Of a stretch of 39,164 bases of DNA, positions 8,168 to 15,953 are shown one piece after another. This stretch comes from CAZAMP01 sp964486455 (GTDB lineage Bacteria > Eisenbacteria > RBG-16-71-46 > CAZAMP01), in the NCBI GenBank assembly GCA_964486455.1, contig CAZAMP010000038.1, positions 1 through 39,164 on the forward strand, given 5' to 3'. Under the pieces are notes generated by a model. The model searched no databases, was not told where the DNA came from, and saw only the letters and a program-made list of their open reading frames with translations. Within the stretch, counting starts at the first letter, position 1, and each line of letters begins with the position of its first letter. The position numbers were made by a program, and so were the translations under genes.

Positions 8168-10635
8168 AAGACCAGTTTGACAAGAACCGTGACCGGCTCA
8201 CGGATGCCGAAGATCGAAAGATCTGGGCCGCGGTTCATGATGAGATCGGACGTCGTCGCCGGGGCCGCGCGCCCTGGCGTTGGCCCGCTGCGGTGCTCGC
8301 CACGGGGGCGGCCGCAATGGTACTCGCGGTCTTCGTGATGCGGGACAACGATTCAATCCCCGATCCGTATCACTTCGCGGATCGAAACGTCGTCGTGCTG
8401 GGCGATTCGCTCAACGGCAAGGCGCTGCCGCACCAGTCGCTCGACGATCTGCCGGAGGAGACGCGTCGTCGCTTGGCGATGCAGGATGCTCCGCCCACGA
8501 CCGAATCGATGACACATGAGAAAGCGAAGGCCCCGGGCACGCTTTCGGAAGAAGTCTACGAAGGTGAAGTGATGGGCAAGGAGCTGACGGCGGGTGTGAA
8601 GACCGATGACGAGTGGTCGATAGACGCGTCGGAGACGGACGTGGATCCGCCCGCGCCAGACGAAGCGGATCTCGTGGCGGAGTATCAAGACTCATCCCTG
8701 GTCAGGCCCGACGCCACCGGTGCGATCCGCGGCCGCGTCACGAGCGAAGATGGGACTCCACTGCCGTACGCGAACGTAGCCCTTGACGGCACGCGATTGG
8801 GAACGCTCACGGACGACAGCGGCGTCTTCAAGATACTCGATGTGCCGGCCGGGACATACACGCTCACGGCCTCGTTCGTCGGCTACGAGCACGAGCAGAT
8901 CGTCGATCTCCGACTCGATCCAGGAGATGCATTTGCGGCGGACATCCAGATGGAACCCAAGCGATCTTCTGCCTCGAGGGACACCAATGCGAAAGCTAGC
9001 AGTGTCGTGCTCGCGCAGACGATCGCGCCTGATCCACCTACGGATCGGTCCTGGGGACAGATCAAGTCATTCATAGAGGAAGGGGAAGTCAGTACCGTCT
9101 ACCGTGGCGGCCGCGCGGGCAAGGCCATGCAATCGGTGAACGCGGTGCCGCTCGACCCCGGAGAGGGGCGGCCCATCTCCGTCGGAGGGACGGACCCCGT
9201 GAACGACGAAGCGTTCGACGCCACGTTCTTCAAGCACTACGGCGTCAATCCGTTCATCGACGCTCAGGACGATCCGTTCGCGACGTTCGCGGTGGACGTC
9301 GACAACGCGTCGTACAGCGTCACACGTGCCTACCTGGAGAGCGGCAACCTTCCGCCCGACGAAGCGGTGCGTGTGGAAGAGTTCGTCAACGCCTTCAAAC
9401 ACGACTACGCTCCGCCGGACGAGGGAACGTTCGCGATCCACATCGACGCAGCGCCGTCGGAGTTCGGTGAGAACCTCACGATGCTTCGCGTCGGGCTCAA
9501 GGGGCGCGAGGTCGATGCACTGGACCGAAAGCCCGCGATGCTCACCTTCGTCATCGATGTGTCGGGCTCCATGCGGCGCGCGGACCGGCTTGAGCTCGTG
9601 AAGGACACACTCTTCGAGCTGCTTGACGAGATGGACGAGGATGATCATGTCGCGCTCGTCGTCTACGGAACGACCGCGCGCGTCATCTTGGAACACACGT
9701 CGCTCGCGAAGCGCCGGGAGATCGAACGCGCGATCATGCGGCTCGTCCCTGAAGGTTCCACGAACGCCGAGGCGGGACTCACCGAAGGCTATCGCCTGGC
9801 AGATCGAGCGTACCGCAACGGCTACATCAATCGCGTCATCCTCTGTTCCGACGGCGTCGCGAACGTCGGACTGACGAGCGCCGAGAGCATCCTGGATCAG
9901 GTGAAGCGCGAGGCGCGACGCGGCATCATGATCACGAGCGTCGGCTTCGGCATGTCGAACTTCAACGACGTGCTCCTCGAGCAGATCGCGAACCAAGGCG
10001 ACGGCAACTACTATTACGTCGACGACATCGAAGAAGCCCGCCGCGTCTTCGTCGAGAACCTGACCGGGACACTGCAGACGATCGCGCGCGAGGTGAAGAT
10101 CCAGGTGGAGTTCGTTCCGGGAACGGTCCGGCTGTATCGGTTTATCGGCTACGAGAACCGGGACGTGGCCGACGAGGACTTCCGCAACGACGCCGTCGAC
10201 GCCGGCGAGGTCGGCGCGGGCCACGAGGTGACGGCGCTATTTGAAGTCAAGATGGAGATGGAGCCCGATAGCGATCGTCTGGCCACGGTCCGGATCCGCT
10301 ACGAGGATCCAGAGTCCGGAGAGGTGACCGAAGAGGTGCGGGAGTTCAATCTCTCTGACGTCCGCGAGGACATCGATCTGATGGATTCGACCTACAAGCT
10401 GGACGTATTGGTGGCGGAGTTCGCCGAGATCCTGCGTCACTCCTACTGGGCGCGGGAAGGCGATCTCGACGACGTGGCTGAACTGGCGCGCGATCTCGAG
10501 AAAGACGTTTCTGATCGTGAGGATGTCTCGGAATTCGCCGATCTCGTTGAGAAGGCGGCTGACCTCTGGCCGGGCGAGGAAGAGCCGACGCGTTGGCGGG
10601 ACGATGTCCGGCCACGGTGGACGCCAGACGATTAG
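8164..10635 (+). CDS. Membrane-anchored CarboxypepD_reg and von Willebrand A (YfbK-like) protein coupled to the ECF sigma factor; putative anti-sigma role
   Basis: The protein has 823 residues. A basic cytoplasmic N-terminus of about 40 residues is followed by one transmembrane helix (about 41-59). From about residue 186 comes a carboxypeptidase-regulatory-like beta domain (GAIRGRVTSEDGTPLPYANV). A YfbK-type N-terminal segment precedes the VWA domain (NPFIDAQDDPFATFAVDVDN). The VWA domain starts near residue 459, with MIDAS motif DVSGSM at 465-470 plus TNAEAGL and CSDGVAN, so metal binding looks intact. The C-terminus is acidic and probably helical. The start ATG at 8164 overlaps the sigma-factor stop and follows GGAGGAACG. 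I infer that the short cytoplasmic tail may hold the sigma factor; it lacks a recognisable zinc anti-sigma motif. The frame extends upstream to 8008, but that overlaps the sigma gene. Confidence 0.85.
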   Translation: MKDQFDKNRDRLTDAEDRKIWAAVHDEIGRRRRGRAPWRWPAAVLATGAAAMVLAVFVMRDNDSIPDPYHFADRNVVVLGDSLNGKALPHQSLDDLPEETRRRLAMQDAPPTTESMTHEKAKAPGTLSEEVYEGEVMGKELTAGVKTDDEWSIDASETDVDPPAPDEADLVAEYQDSSLVRPDATGAIRGRVTSEDGTPLPYANVALDGTRLGTLTDDSGVFKILDVPAGTYTLTASFVGYEHEQIVDLRLDPGDAFAADIQMEPKRSSASRDTNAKASSVVLAQTIAPDPPTDRSWGQIKSFIEEGEVSTVYRGGRAGKAMQSVNAVPLDPGEGRPISVGGTDPVNDEAFDATFFKHYGVNPFIDAQDDPFATFAVDVDNASYSVTRAYLESGNLPPDEAVRVEEFVNAFKHDYAPPDEGTFAIHIDAAPSEFGENLTMLRVGLKGREVDALDRKPAMLTFVIDVSGSMRRADRLELVKDTLFELLDEMDEDDHVALVVYGTTARVILEHTSLAKRREIERAIMRLVPEGSTNAEAGLTEGYRLADRAYRNGYINRVILCSDGVANVGLTSAESILDQVKREARRGIMITSVGFGMSNFNDVLLEQIANQGDGNYYYVDDIEEARRVFVENLTGTLQTIAREVKIQVEFVPGTVRLYRFIGYENRDVADEDFRNDAVDAGEVGAGHEVTALFEVKMEMEPDSDRLATVRIRYEDPESGEVTEEVREFNLSDVREDIDLMDSTYKLDVLVAEFAEILRHSYWAREGDLDDVAELARDLEKDVSDREDVSEFADLVEKAADLWPGEEEPTRWRDDVRPRWTPDD

Positions 10636-10703
10636 CTGATAAGAAAATCGTAGAGCAGACGCGGTCTATCCACGGAACGACGGACGGGACGTCGCACCGC
10701 GGA

Positions 10704-10732
10704 TTGACCGCTTTTTCTCTGGCTGTTAGAAT
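10704..10732 (+). promoter_or_regulatory. Sigma-70 type promoter for the Cys-rich exported protein
   Basis: TTGACC (10704-10709) and TAGAAT (10727-10732) are separated by exactly 17 bases, each 5 of 6 to consensus. Transcription would start near 10739, giving a leader of about 100 bases before the ATG at 10838. This is one of the best promoter matches in the window and suggests strong, housekeeping-type expression. Confidence 0.55.
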
Positions 10733-10837
10733 TCCGAAACTTCCCCCTATCGTTTTGGTAAGAAGGTGGCACGTATGTGTCACTAACCTTTCGAAGAGTC
10801 ATTTCTCTGGACTGACCAACTGGAAAAGGGAGCAACG

Positions 10838-11617
10838 ATGAAGAAGGTTCTGACCGTTCTGACCCTGGCGTTCGTGGTGGCATTGATGGTGGCTCCGACT
10901 GCCTTCGCGTCGAACTGCAGCGGTGGCTCCAAGAAGGCGTCGGCCGGCTGCGCGGCGACATGTGGATCCAAAGCAAAGCAGGCCTCGGCTTCCTGCGCGG
11001 CAACGTGTGGATCGCAGGCGAAGCAGGCGTCGGCCGGTTGCTCGGTTGCCTATGGTGACATGGCGATGAGTGGCGCGGACTGCTGCACGCCCGCGATGAA
11101 GGCGGCCTGCGAGGCCGGTGCCATCGACTGCAAGTCCACGCGCCTGGTCTATCGCGTCGTCAAGGATGGCGAGCCGTACGATACGATGAGTCGCGCCGAA
11201 GCGTTCGACGTCGTCGGTAAGACGGGTACGCCGGTGAAGTTCGTCGCCGGCGGCACGGCGTTCGACGGCGAGGACCAGGCCGTCCTCGCGCTCGCGTCGC
11301 AGATCGAAGCCCACGTTGCCACGCTCCTCACGGTGGAGACCGTGGACGCCGCGAAGCCGGCGGGCGCTTCGTCGTGCTCCGCCGGCGCGAAGAGTGTCTA
11401 CCGGGTCTGCGGCAAGGAGATCGGCTGTGGCATGACCGCGAAGTCGTGGCAGGCGAAGGCCGCCCAGGCCGCCGAATCGGTCAAGATCACCGAGGCTGAG
11501 GACGGAAAGACCCTCGTCGTGGGTGACCAGGTCGCGAAGTCTGAAGCCGATGCCAAGCTGCTTCTGGCGCAGAGCAAGCTCTCCGCCGTTCTCGAGGCGA
11601 TCTGGGGACAGTCGTAG
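10838..11617 (+). CDS. Cysteine-rich exported protein with internal repeats, unknown function
   Basis: The protein has 259 residues with a clear signal peptide (KKVLTVLTLAFVVALMVAPTAFA). The mature N-terminus has near-identical units with the pattern GCAATCGSKAKQASA, CAATCGSQAKQASAG, then CSV, so Cys pairs recur at regular spacing. CCTPAMKAACEAGAIDC follows. The remainder is two diverged copies of one domain, the first starting LVYRVVKDGEPYD and the second SVYRVCGKEIGCG; both later have VK, G, then an Ala/Leu-rich helix. Disulfide or metal binding outside the cytoplasm is plausible but not shown. GGGAG at 10828-10832 is the ribosome site. A strong promoter precedes the gene and a perfect hairpin terminator follows it, so it is a single-gene unit. 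I recognise no named family. Confidence 0.8.
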   Translation: MKKVLTVLTLAFVVALMVAPTAFASNCSGGSKKASAGCAATCGSKAKQASASCAATCGSQAKQASAGCSVAYGDMAMSGADCCTPAMKAACEAGAIDCKSTRLVYRVVKDGEPYDTMSRAEAFDVVGKTGTPVKFVAGGTAFDGEDQAVLALASQIEAHVATLLTVETVDAAKPAGASSCSAGAKSVYRVCGKEIGCGMTAKSWQAKAAQAAESVKITEAEDGKTLVVGDQVAKSEADAKLLLAQSKLSAVLEAIWGQS

Positions 11618-11652
11618 AAACGCGAGACAGCTCAGCGACGAATCGCAGAGTA

Positions 11653-11684
11653 CGCCGACCCGCTAGCGGGTCGGCGTTTTCTTG
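11653..11684 (+). terminator. Rho-independent terminator after the Cys-rich gene
   Basis: Bases 11653-11676 are a perfect 24-base palindrome (arms CGCCGACCCGCT and its complement). It is followed by TTTTCTTG and a pyrimidine-rich run. It lies 36 bases after the stop codon at 11617. Confidence 0.85.
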
Positions 11685-11768
11685 TCCTCTTTCGATTCAC
11701 TCAAGACTCGTATCACCCGATCACAACGTTGTTCAATTCGTGCGGTTGTGTGCAAAGGAGGTGCTGTG

Positions 11769-12371
11769 ATGACACGAGTGATGCTGGGTCTTTGCCTCTT
11801 CGCAGTGTTCCTGCTACCAGCGACGGTGTCGGCTCAACCATCGGCCGCCAACAGCTCGGCGCCCGATTGCTTCTGGATGTGTCCGCTCGGTGACATCGTC
11901 CAGACGGTTGTCGTCCGGGACATCAACAGCGTGCCGATTCCGAACACACCGGTGCGTATCATCTTCAGCCAGCCATGTTCCACCGTGCCGCCGATCGCGT
12001 GGTGTCCGGGACAGCCCAATCCCGTCATCAGCGGAACGACGAACGCGGCGGGCGCCGTCGTGTTCTCCATACGTGCCGGTGGATGCTGCCAGGCGAATCC
12101 GTCGGCGGTTCGGATCGAGGCGGATCCGGGCGCGGTCCTCCTACGGCAATACAGGACCGTCGCCTCGCCCGACAACTTCGGCGGGGGAGCCCCCGGCTGG
12201 GGCGATCGAAACGTCAACCTGAACGACCTCGTGTTCTTCGCCAGCCTGTTTCTGACGAACGACTATCGCGGCGATTACGAGGACGGGTTTCCCGGGGACG
12301 GCTTGTGTGACGGCGACGTCGACTTGTCCGATTTCGTGGTCTTCGCGACCCACTTCCTGCATTGGTGCTAG
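11769..12371 (+). CDS. Secreted Ig-like/dockerin-like protein, paralog 1
   Basis: The protein has 200 residues with signal peptide (VMLGLCLFAVFLLPATVSAQ). The first half contains DCFWMCPLGDI, TVVVRDINSVPIPNTPVRIIF, WCPGQPNPVISGTTNAAGAV and AGGCC, resembling a bacterial Ig-like (Big-1) beta domain. The second half has two acidic repeats, NVNLNDLVFFASLFL and DGDVDLSDFVVFATHFL, that look like dockerin/EF-hand calcium loops plus helix; the protein ends HWC. It has about 8 cysteines, fewer than its two neighbours. The ATG at 11769 was chosen over 11682 because an extended site, AAAGGAGGTG, lies at 11754-11763 and the signal peptide starts there. It is first of three tandem paralogs. Function unknown; surface or matrix binding is a guess. 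Confidence 0.85.
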   Translation: MTRVMLGLCLFAVFLLPATVSAQPSAANSSAPDCFWMCPLGDIVQTVVVRDINSVPIPNTPVRIIFSQPCSTVPPIAWCPGQPNPVISGTTNAAGAVVFSIRAGGCCQANPSAVRIEADPGAVLLRQYRTVASPDNFGGGAPGWGDRNVNLNDLVFFASLFLTNDYRGDYEDGFPGDGLCDGDVDLSDFVVFATHFLHWC

Positions 12372-12387
12372 CCGTCTCGCCCGGAGG

Positions 12388-12412
12388 CGGGGAGCCGGAG
12401 AACGGCTCCCCG
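12388..12412 (+). terminator. Hairpin after paralog 1, probable terminator
   Basis: CGGGGAGCC (12388-12396) pairs perfectly with GGCTCCCCG (12404-12412) across a 7-base loop, 16 bases after the stop codon. The following sequence is only moderately T-rich (GCTCTAATCC), so termination efficiency is uncertain. Confidence 0.55.
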
Positions 12413-12625
12413 TCGCTCTAATCCTTTGCGGGAAAGCCCTCTGTGCGCGGGATGACCCCGGACCGCCGCGTGGCCTCCATCCTCGGCTCCCGCGGGCTGA
12501 CCGGTTTTTTCCGAAAGCCCAAATCTGTTGAGAAGAAAAGGGGTTGCGGCGTCGATATCTGTATGGGTGAAAACGGCATTCCAAGAATAACCCGTTTACT
12601 GTCTGGAACGTCTGGAGGTGCAGCA

Positions 12626-13231
12626 ATGAAGCATTTGTGGCGCGGGCTTATCTGCCTCTGTGCGGTGTCAGTGTTGGCCACACCAGCTGTCGCGAGCATC
12701 CCGAATGCGGAGAACAGCGATACGCCGGACTGTTTCGCGATGTGTCCCGCGAGCGACATCTGTCAGGTCGTCACCGTCCGGGATCAGAACAACAATCCGA
12801 TGGCGAACACCGAAGTCCGCCTCGAATTCAGCGCCTCGTGCGACGCCGCAATCTGCTGGTGCCCCGGCCAGGCTCACCCGGTCGTGACCGGCATGACGGA
12901 CGGCTCCGGCGTCGTGACGTTCTGTGTCGACGCCGGCGGCTGCTGCAACGACACCCCGTACGCCGTGCAGATCGTCGCCGAGCCGGGATCCGTTGAGCTG
13001 AAGATTTACGAGGATATCGCGTCCCCGGACAACCACTCGGACACGACCGGAAACGGCGACTGCGACGTCGATCTCAATGATTTCGTGCAGTTCTCGGCGA
13101 TGTTCCTGACCGACAACTGCTGCGGCAACATCGTCGACGATGGCGATCAGTACGACGGCGTGTGCGACTGCAACGTCAACCTGAACGACTTCGTCGGGTT
13201 CTCGTCGCACTTCCTGCACGTCTGCCCGTAG
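12626..13231 (+). CDS. Secreted cysteine-rich Ig-like/dockerin-like protein, paralog 2
   Basis: The protein has 201 residues with signal peptide (LWRGLICLCAVSVLATPAVAS). The mature part has DCFAMCPASDIC, VTVRDQNNNPMANTEVRLEF, ICWCPGQAHPVVTGMTDGSG and DAGGCCNDTPYAV, an Ig-like half. Two dockerin-like units follow, GDCDVDLNDFVQFSAMFL and CDCNVNLNDFVGFSSHFL. There are about 15 cysteines in the mature chain, implying disulfides. ATG 12626 is preceded by GGAGGTG at 12614-12620; the longer frame from 12443 has no signal peptide and is rejected. The mature protein is nearly identical to the next gene's product (roughly nine residues in ten by eye), so this is a fairly recent tandem duplication. Function unknown. 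Confidence 0.88.
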   Translation: MKHLWRGLICLCAVSVLATPAVASIPNAENSDTPDCFAMCPASDICQVVTVRDQNNNPMANTEVRLEFSASCDAAICWCPGQAHPVVTGMTDGSGVVTFCVDAGGCCNDTPYAVQIVAEPGSVELKIYEDIASPDNHSDTTGNGDCDVDLNDFVQFSAMFLTDNCCGNIVDDGDQYDGVCDCNVNLNDFVGFSSHFLHVCP

Positions 13232-13255
13232 CCCTGCGCTCACGGATGATAGGAT

Positions 13256-13285
13256 GCCCCCGGTCTGGCGGGGGCTATCTTATTG
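13256..13285 (+). terminator. Weak hairpin terminator after paralog 2
   Basis: GCCCCC (13256-13261) pairs with GGGGGC (13270-13275) across an 8-base loop, followed by TATCTTATTG. It lies 24 bases past the stop codon. The stem is strong but the T tract is broken. Confidence 0.5.
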
Positions 13286-13587
13286 GAATTAATGCACTTT
13301 ATGGTGATGAGCGTTCGCCCCTCGGAGGCCGATCCACGGTCCGACAACCACCGGCTGCTCCAGCTTCTGCGTCGGGCAGGCGGACATCCCAGCCACGCGA
13401 ATCCCGGGATGGAGGCCGCCGGACACTGTGAGCTTCCACGCCGCATTTCGCGCCTCCATTCGCGTGGATACTCCATGCCGTTTGGACCATTCAGTGTGCT
13501 TTTGTGACCGTATTCTCAAGATAGAAGTGTTGTGTCCTGAGTGCGGGAAGTCCATCTGCGACCCGCGAAAAGGTCTGTAGGGCGGGG

Positions 13588-13616
13588 TAGCCAAGCAAGG
13601 CAATATTCTGTATAAT
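13588..13616 (+). promoter_or_regulatory. Candidate promoter for paralog 3
   Basis: A perfect TATAAT at 13611-13616 has TAGCCA 17 bases upstream (13588-13593), 4 of 6 to the -35 consensus. It lies 56 bases before the ATG at 13672. Together with the hairpin after paralog 2, this suggests paralog 3 is transcribed on its own. Confidence 0.45.
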
Positions 13617-13671
13617 CTTAGCGGAGTTCACCAGACCAGGACATTTGTATCAACAAAACGGAGGTGCAGCA

Positions 13672-14274
13672 ATGAAGCAACTTTGGTGCGGGCTCGTGTG
13701 TCTTTTCGCGATCTCGCTCGTGTCCTCGGCAGCTGTCGCGAGTATCCCGAATGCTGAGAATAGCGATACTCCGGACTGTTTCGCGATGTGTCCGGCCAGC
13801 GACATCTGTCAGACCATCACCGTCAGGGACCAGAACAACAATCCCATGCCGAACACTGAAGTTCGCTTGGAATTCAGCGCTTCATGCGACGCCGTGATCT
13901 GCTGGTGCCCGGGTCAGGATCACCCGATCGTTACCGGCATGACCGACGGCTCCGGCGTTGTGACGTTCTGTGTCGACGCTGGCGGTTGCTGTGACGACAC
14001 CCCGTATGCGGTGCAGGTCGTCGCTGAGCCTGGTGCTGTTGAGCTGAAGCTTTATGAGTCAATCGCGTCTCCGGACAACCACTCGGACACGACTGGTAAC
14101 GGTGACTGCGACGTCGACCTGAACGACTTCGTGGTGTTCTCGGCGATGTTCCTTACGGACAACTGCTGCGGTAACATCATCGATGAGGATCAGTACGACG
14201 GCGTGTGCGACTGCAACGTCAACCTGAACGATTTCGTCGGGTTCTCGGCGCACTTCCTGCACGTTTGCCCGTAG
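13672..14274 (+). CDS. Secreted cysteine-rich Ig-like/dockerin-like protein, paralog 3
   Basis: The protein has 200 residues and the same architecture as the preceding gene: signal peptide (LWCGLVCLFAISLVSSAAVAS), Ig-like half with VRDQNNNPMPNTEVRLEF and WCPGQDHPIVTGMTDGSG, then dockerin-like GDCDVDLNDFVVFSAMFL and CDCNVNLNDFVGFSAHFL. The mature protein differs from paralog 2 at only about 15 to 20 positions. Many codons differ silently, often with T where paralog 2 has C. The ribosome site and start context (GGAGGTGCAGCAATGAAGCA) are identical in the two genes, which fixes the start at 13672 rather than 13645. A promoter precedes it and a strong terminator follows. Function unknown. Confidence 0.88.
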   Translation: MKQLWCGLVCLFAISLVSSAAVASIPNAENSDTPDCFAMCPASDICQTITVRDQNNNPMPNTEVRLEFSASCDAVICWCPGQDHPIVTGMTDGSGVVTFCVDAGGCCDDTPYAVQVVAEPGAVELKLYESIASPDNHSDTTGNGDCDVDLNDFVVFSAMFLTDNCCGNIIDEDQYDGVCDCNVNLNDFVGFSAHFLHVCP

Positions 14275-14297
14275 CGCAACGTTCAGTAGCGGATTGA

Positions 14298-14326
14298 AGC
14301 CCTCGCCTTTCGGCGGGGGCTTTTTT
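14298..14326 (+). terminator. Rho-independent terminator after paralog 3
   Basis: A 10-bp stem (14298-14307 with 14312-14321, one G-T pair) closes a TTTC loop and is followed by five further T residues (14322-14326). It lies 24 bases after the stop codon. Confidence 0.85.
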
Positions 14327-14435
14327 CGTACCTTCCGCGCCCCACCGCGTCGCCGTCCTGCTGTCGCCTCCCAGACGGCTGAGGTAAGCTTCGAGCGTCA
14401 ACATGGGCCACGTGATCACACGAAGAGGTGTGGAA

Positions 14436-15872
14436 ATGAAATCGACACGCTTTCCCCTTCGCATTCCCGGATACACGTCGCCGGAGCCCGCGTTTCGAGA
14501 GGTGGTCTGCCCGTTCGATCGGCAGCCGGTTGCGGAAGTGGAGTTCGCCGACGCGGCCGCGCTGGATCACGCTCTGATCGCCGCTCGCCGGATCGCTGAC
14601 GAGTCATGGGGTCGGACAGCGGCGTGGAAGCGCGCGGAGATCCTTCGAGCAACTGCCACGCGGATACGCGATCGGGTCGAGGAACTCGCGATGATGATCG
14701 CGACCGAAGGCGGAAAGCCTTGCAGAGACGCGGTCGTCGAGGCGAGGCGGGCGGCCGTCACGCTCGACGAGTGCGCCGATGCCGCGCTTCGTCTCGAGGG
14801 CCGTGAGTGGGGGATGCAACGCGCACCCGGGACCGAGAACCGTCTCGCGTTTACGATCTACGAGCCGATCGGAGTCGTTCTCGCGATCTGCGCGTTCAAT
14901 CATCCGCTCAACCTGGTCTGTCATCAGGCGGGCACGGCCATCGCGGCCGGCAACAGCTGCATTCTGAAGCCCGCGTCGAGCACGCCCGTTTGCGCGTTTC
15001 TCGCCGCGGAGATGATGACGGAGTCCGGTCTTCCCGACGGTGTGCTCCAAATCGTGCCGACCCCCGGCAGCAAGGCAGAGCAACTCGTGAAGAGCCCGCT
15101 CGTCGACTTCATGACGTTCATCGGCTCGGCGGATGTGGGATGGAGGCTCCGCGGTGTGCTGGCCGAAGGCACGCGCATGGCCGCGGAGCACGGTGGGAAC
15201 GCGGCCAGCATCGTGCTAGCTGACGCCGATCTCGATCACGCGCTGCCGCTGATCGTTCGAAGCTCCTACTACCATGCCGGACAGGTATGTGTGTCCACGC
15301 AGCGAATCTATGTGGATCGGTCGATCGAAGTCGAGTTCACTGAACGGCTCCTCGCCGCCGCGAAGCGGCTGGTCTGCGGTGACGCGCGCGAGGAAGTGAC
15401 AGACGTGGGGCCGCTGATCGAGCCGGAGGAACTCACCCGCGTTCACGAGTGGGTGACGGAAGCCAAGAATGCGGGGACCGAGGTCTTGATGGGTGCCGAA
15501 CCCCTCTCGAAGACGGTATACGGGACGACGGTCCTGCGTGGCGCGCCGGAGGATTCGAAGGTCATCGGGCACGAGGTCTTTGGGCCGGTTGTTACAATCC
15601 AACCCGTCGACTCGCTGGACGATGCCATCGAGAAGGTCAACCGATCCGAGAACCCGTTCCAATCCTCGATTTTCACGCGCGACATCGACAACGCGTTCCG
15701 CGCGGCACGGAAGGTTCGCGCCAGCTCCTACATGATCAATGACATCACGGCGTTTCGCGTGGACTGGATGCCGTTCGGCGGTCGAAAGAAGGCGGGGTTG
15801 GGGCTTGGCGGCGTCGAGCACGGTATTCATGACATGAGCCAGGAGAAGCTCATCGTCATGAACTTGAGGTAG
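14436..15872 (+). CDS. Aldehyde dehydrogenase (NAD(P)-dependent, ALDH superfamily)
   Basis: The protein has 478 residues, the usual family length, with no signal peptide. Key features are the cofactor-binding region EPIGVVLAICAFNHPLNLV and ILKPASSTP, the general base E251 in EHGGNAASIV and the catalytic Cys C285 in HAGQVCVSTQRI. The 34-residue Glu-to-Cys spacing is the family norm. Near the C-terminus EVFGPVVTI and MPFGGRKKAGLG are also standard. It oxidises an aldehyde to an acid. The substrate cannot be read, although the sequence looks closer to the glyceraldehyde-3-phosphate/lactaldehyde/succinate-semialdehyde side than to betaine aldehyde enzymes. I chose ATG 14436, with AGAGGTG at 14424-14430, over 14403. 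No pathway neighbours are evident. Confidence 0.92.
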   Translation: MKSTRFPLRIPGYTSPEPAFREVVCPFDRQPVAEVEFADAAALDHALIAARRIADESWGRTAAWKRAEILRATATRIRDRVEELAMMIATEGGKPCRDAVVEARRAAVTLDECADAALRLEGREWGMQRAPGTENRLAFTIYEPIGVVLAICAFNHPLNLVCHQAGTAIAAGNSCILKPASSTPVCAFLAAEMMTESGLPDGVLQIVPTPGSKAEQLVKSPLVDFMTFIGSADVGWRLRGVLAEGTRMAAEHGGNAASIVLADADLDHALPLIVRSSYYHAGQVCVSTQRIYVDRSIEVEFTERLLAAAKRLVCGDAREEVTDVGPLIEPEELTRVHEWVTEAKNAGTEVLMGAEPLSKTVYGTTVLRGAPEDSKVIGHEVFGPVVTIQPVDSLDDAIEKVNRSENPFQSSIFTRDIDNAFRAARKVRASSYMINDITAFRVDWMPFGGRKKAGLGLGGVEHGIHDMSQEKLIVMNLR

Positions 15873-15886
15873 AAATCCTGGCCGTG

Positions 15887-15948
15887 AGCCCGTGGTCGCC
15901 GGCCGGCCGGGGATGCGCCCGGGCGCATCCCAACCGGCCGGGTGGGCT
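15887..15948. terminator. Large nested palindrome, bidirectional terminator
   Basis: Bases 15910-15931 form a perfect 22-base palindrome. It is flanked by a second inverted repeat of CCGGCCGG and then by AGCCC (15887-15891) with GGGCT (15944-15948). It sits between the convergent aldehyde dehydrogenase (ends 15872) and protease (ends 15954) genes, the expected place for a shared terminator. Confidence 0.7.
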
Positions 15949-15953
15949 TGCCT

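Larger units (their letters stand above)
13232..13671. other. Intergenic region between paralogs 2 and 3
   Basis: The 440 bases hold a weak terminator (13256-13275) at the left and a promoter -10 (13611-13616) near the right end. The open frames on both strands are inconsistent, with no signal peptides or ribosome sites. One short frame, 13428-13580, has a CxC...CPxCGxxxC pattern and is discussed as a finding. Confidence 0.5.

Noticed and set aside
9067..10224. 385-codon open frame on the minus strand
   Set aside because: Antisense to the VWA gene, whose frame has clear domain motifs. No ribosome site or recognisable domain; long antisense frames are common in GC-rich DNA.
10767..10783. TGGCAC...TGTCA as a possible sigma-54 -24/-12 promoter
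   Set aside because: The position expected to be GC at -12 is TC, so the essential dinucleotide is absent; the sigma-70 promoter just upstream explains the gene better.
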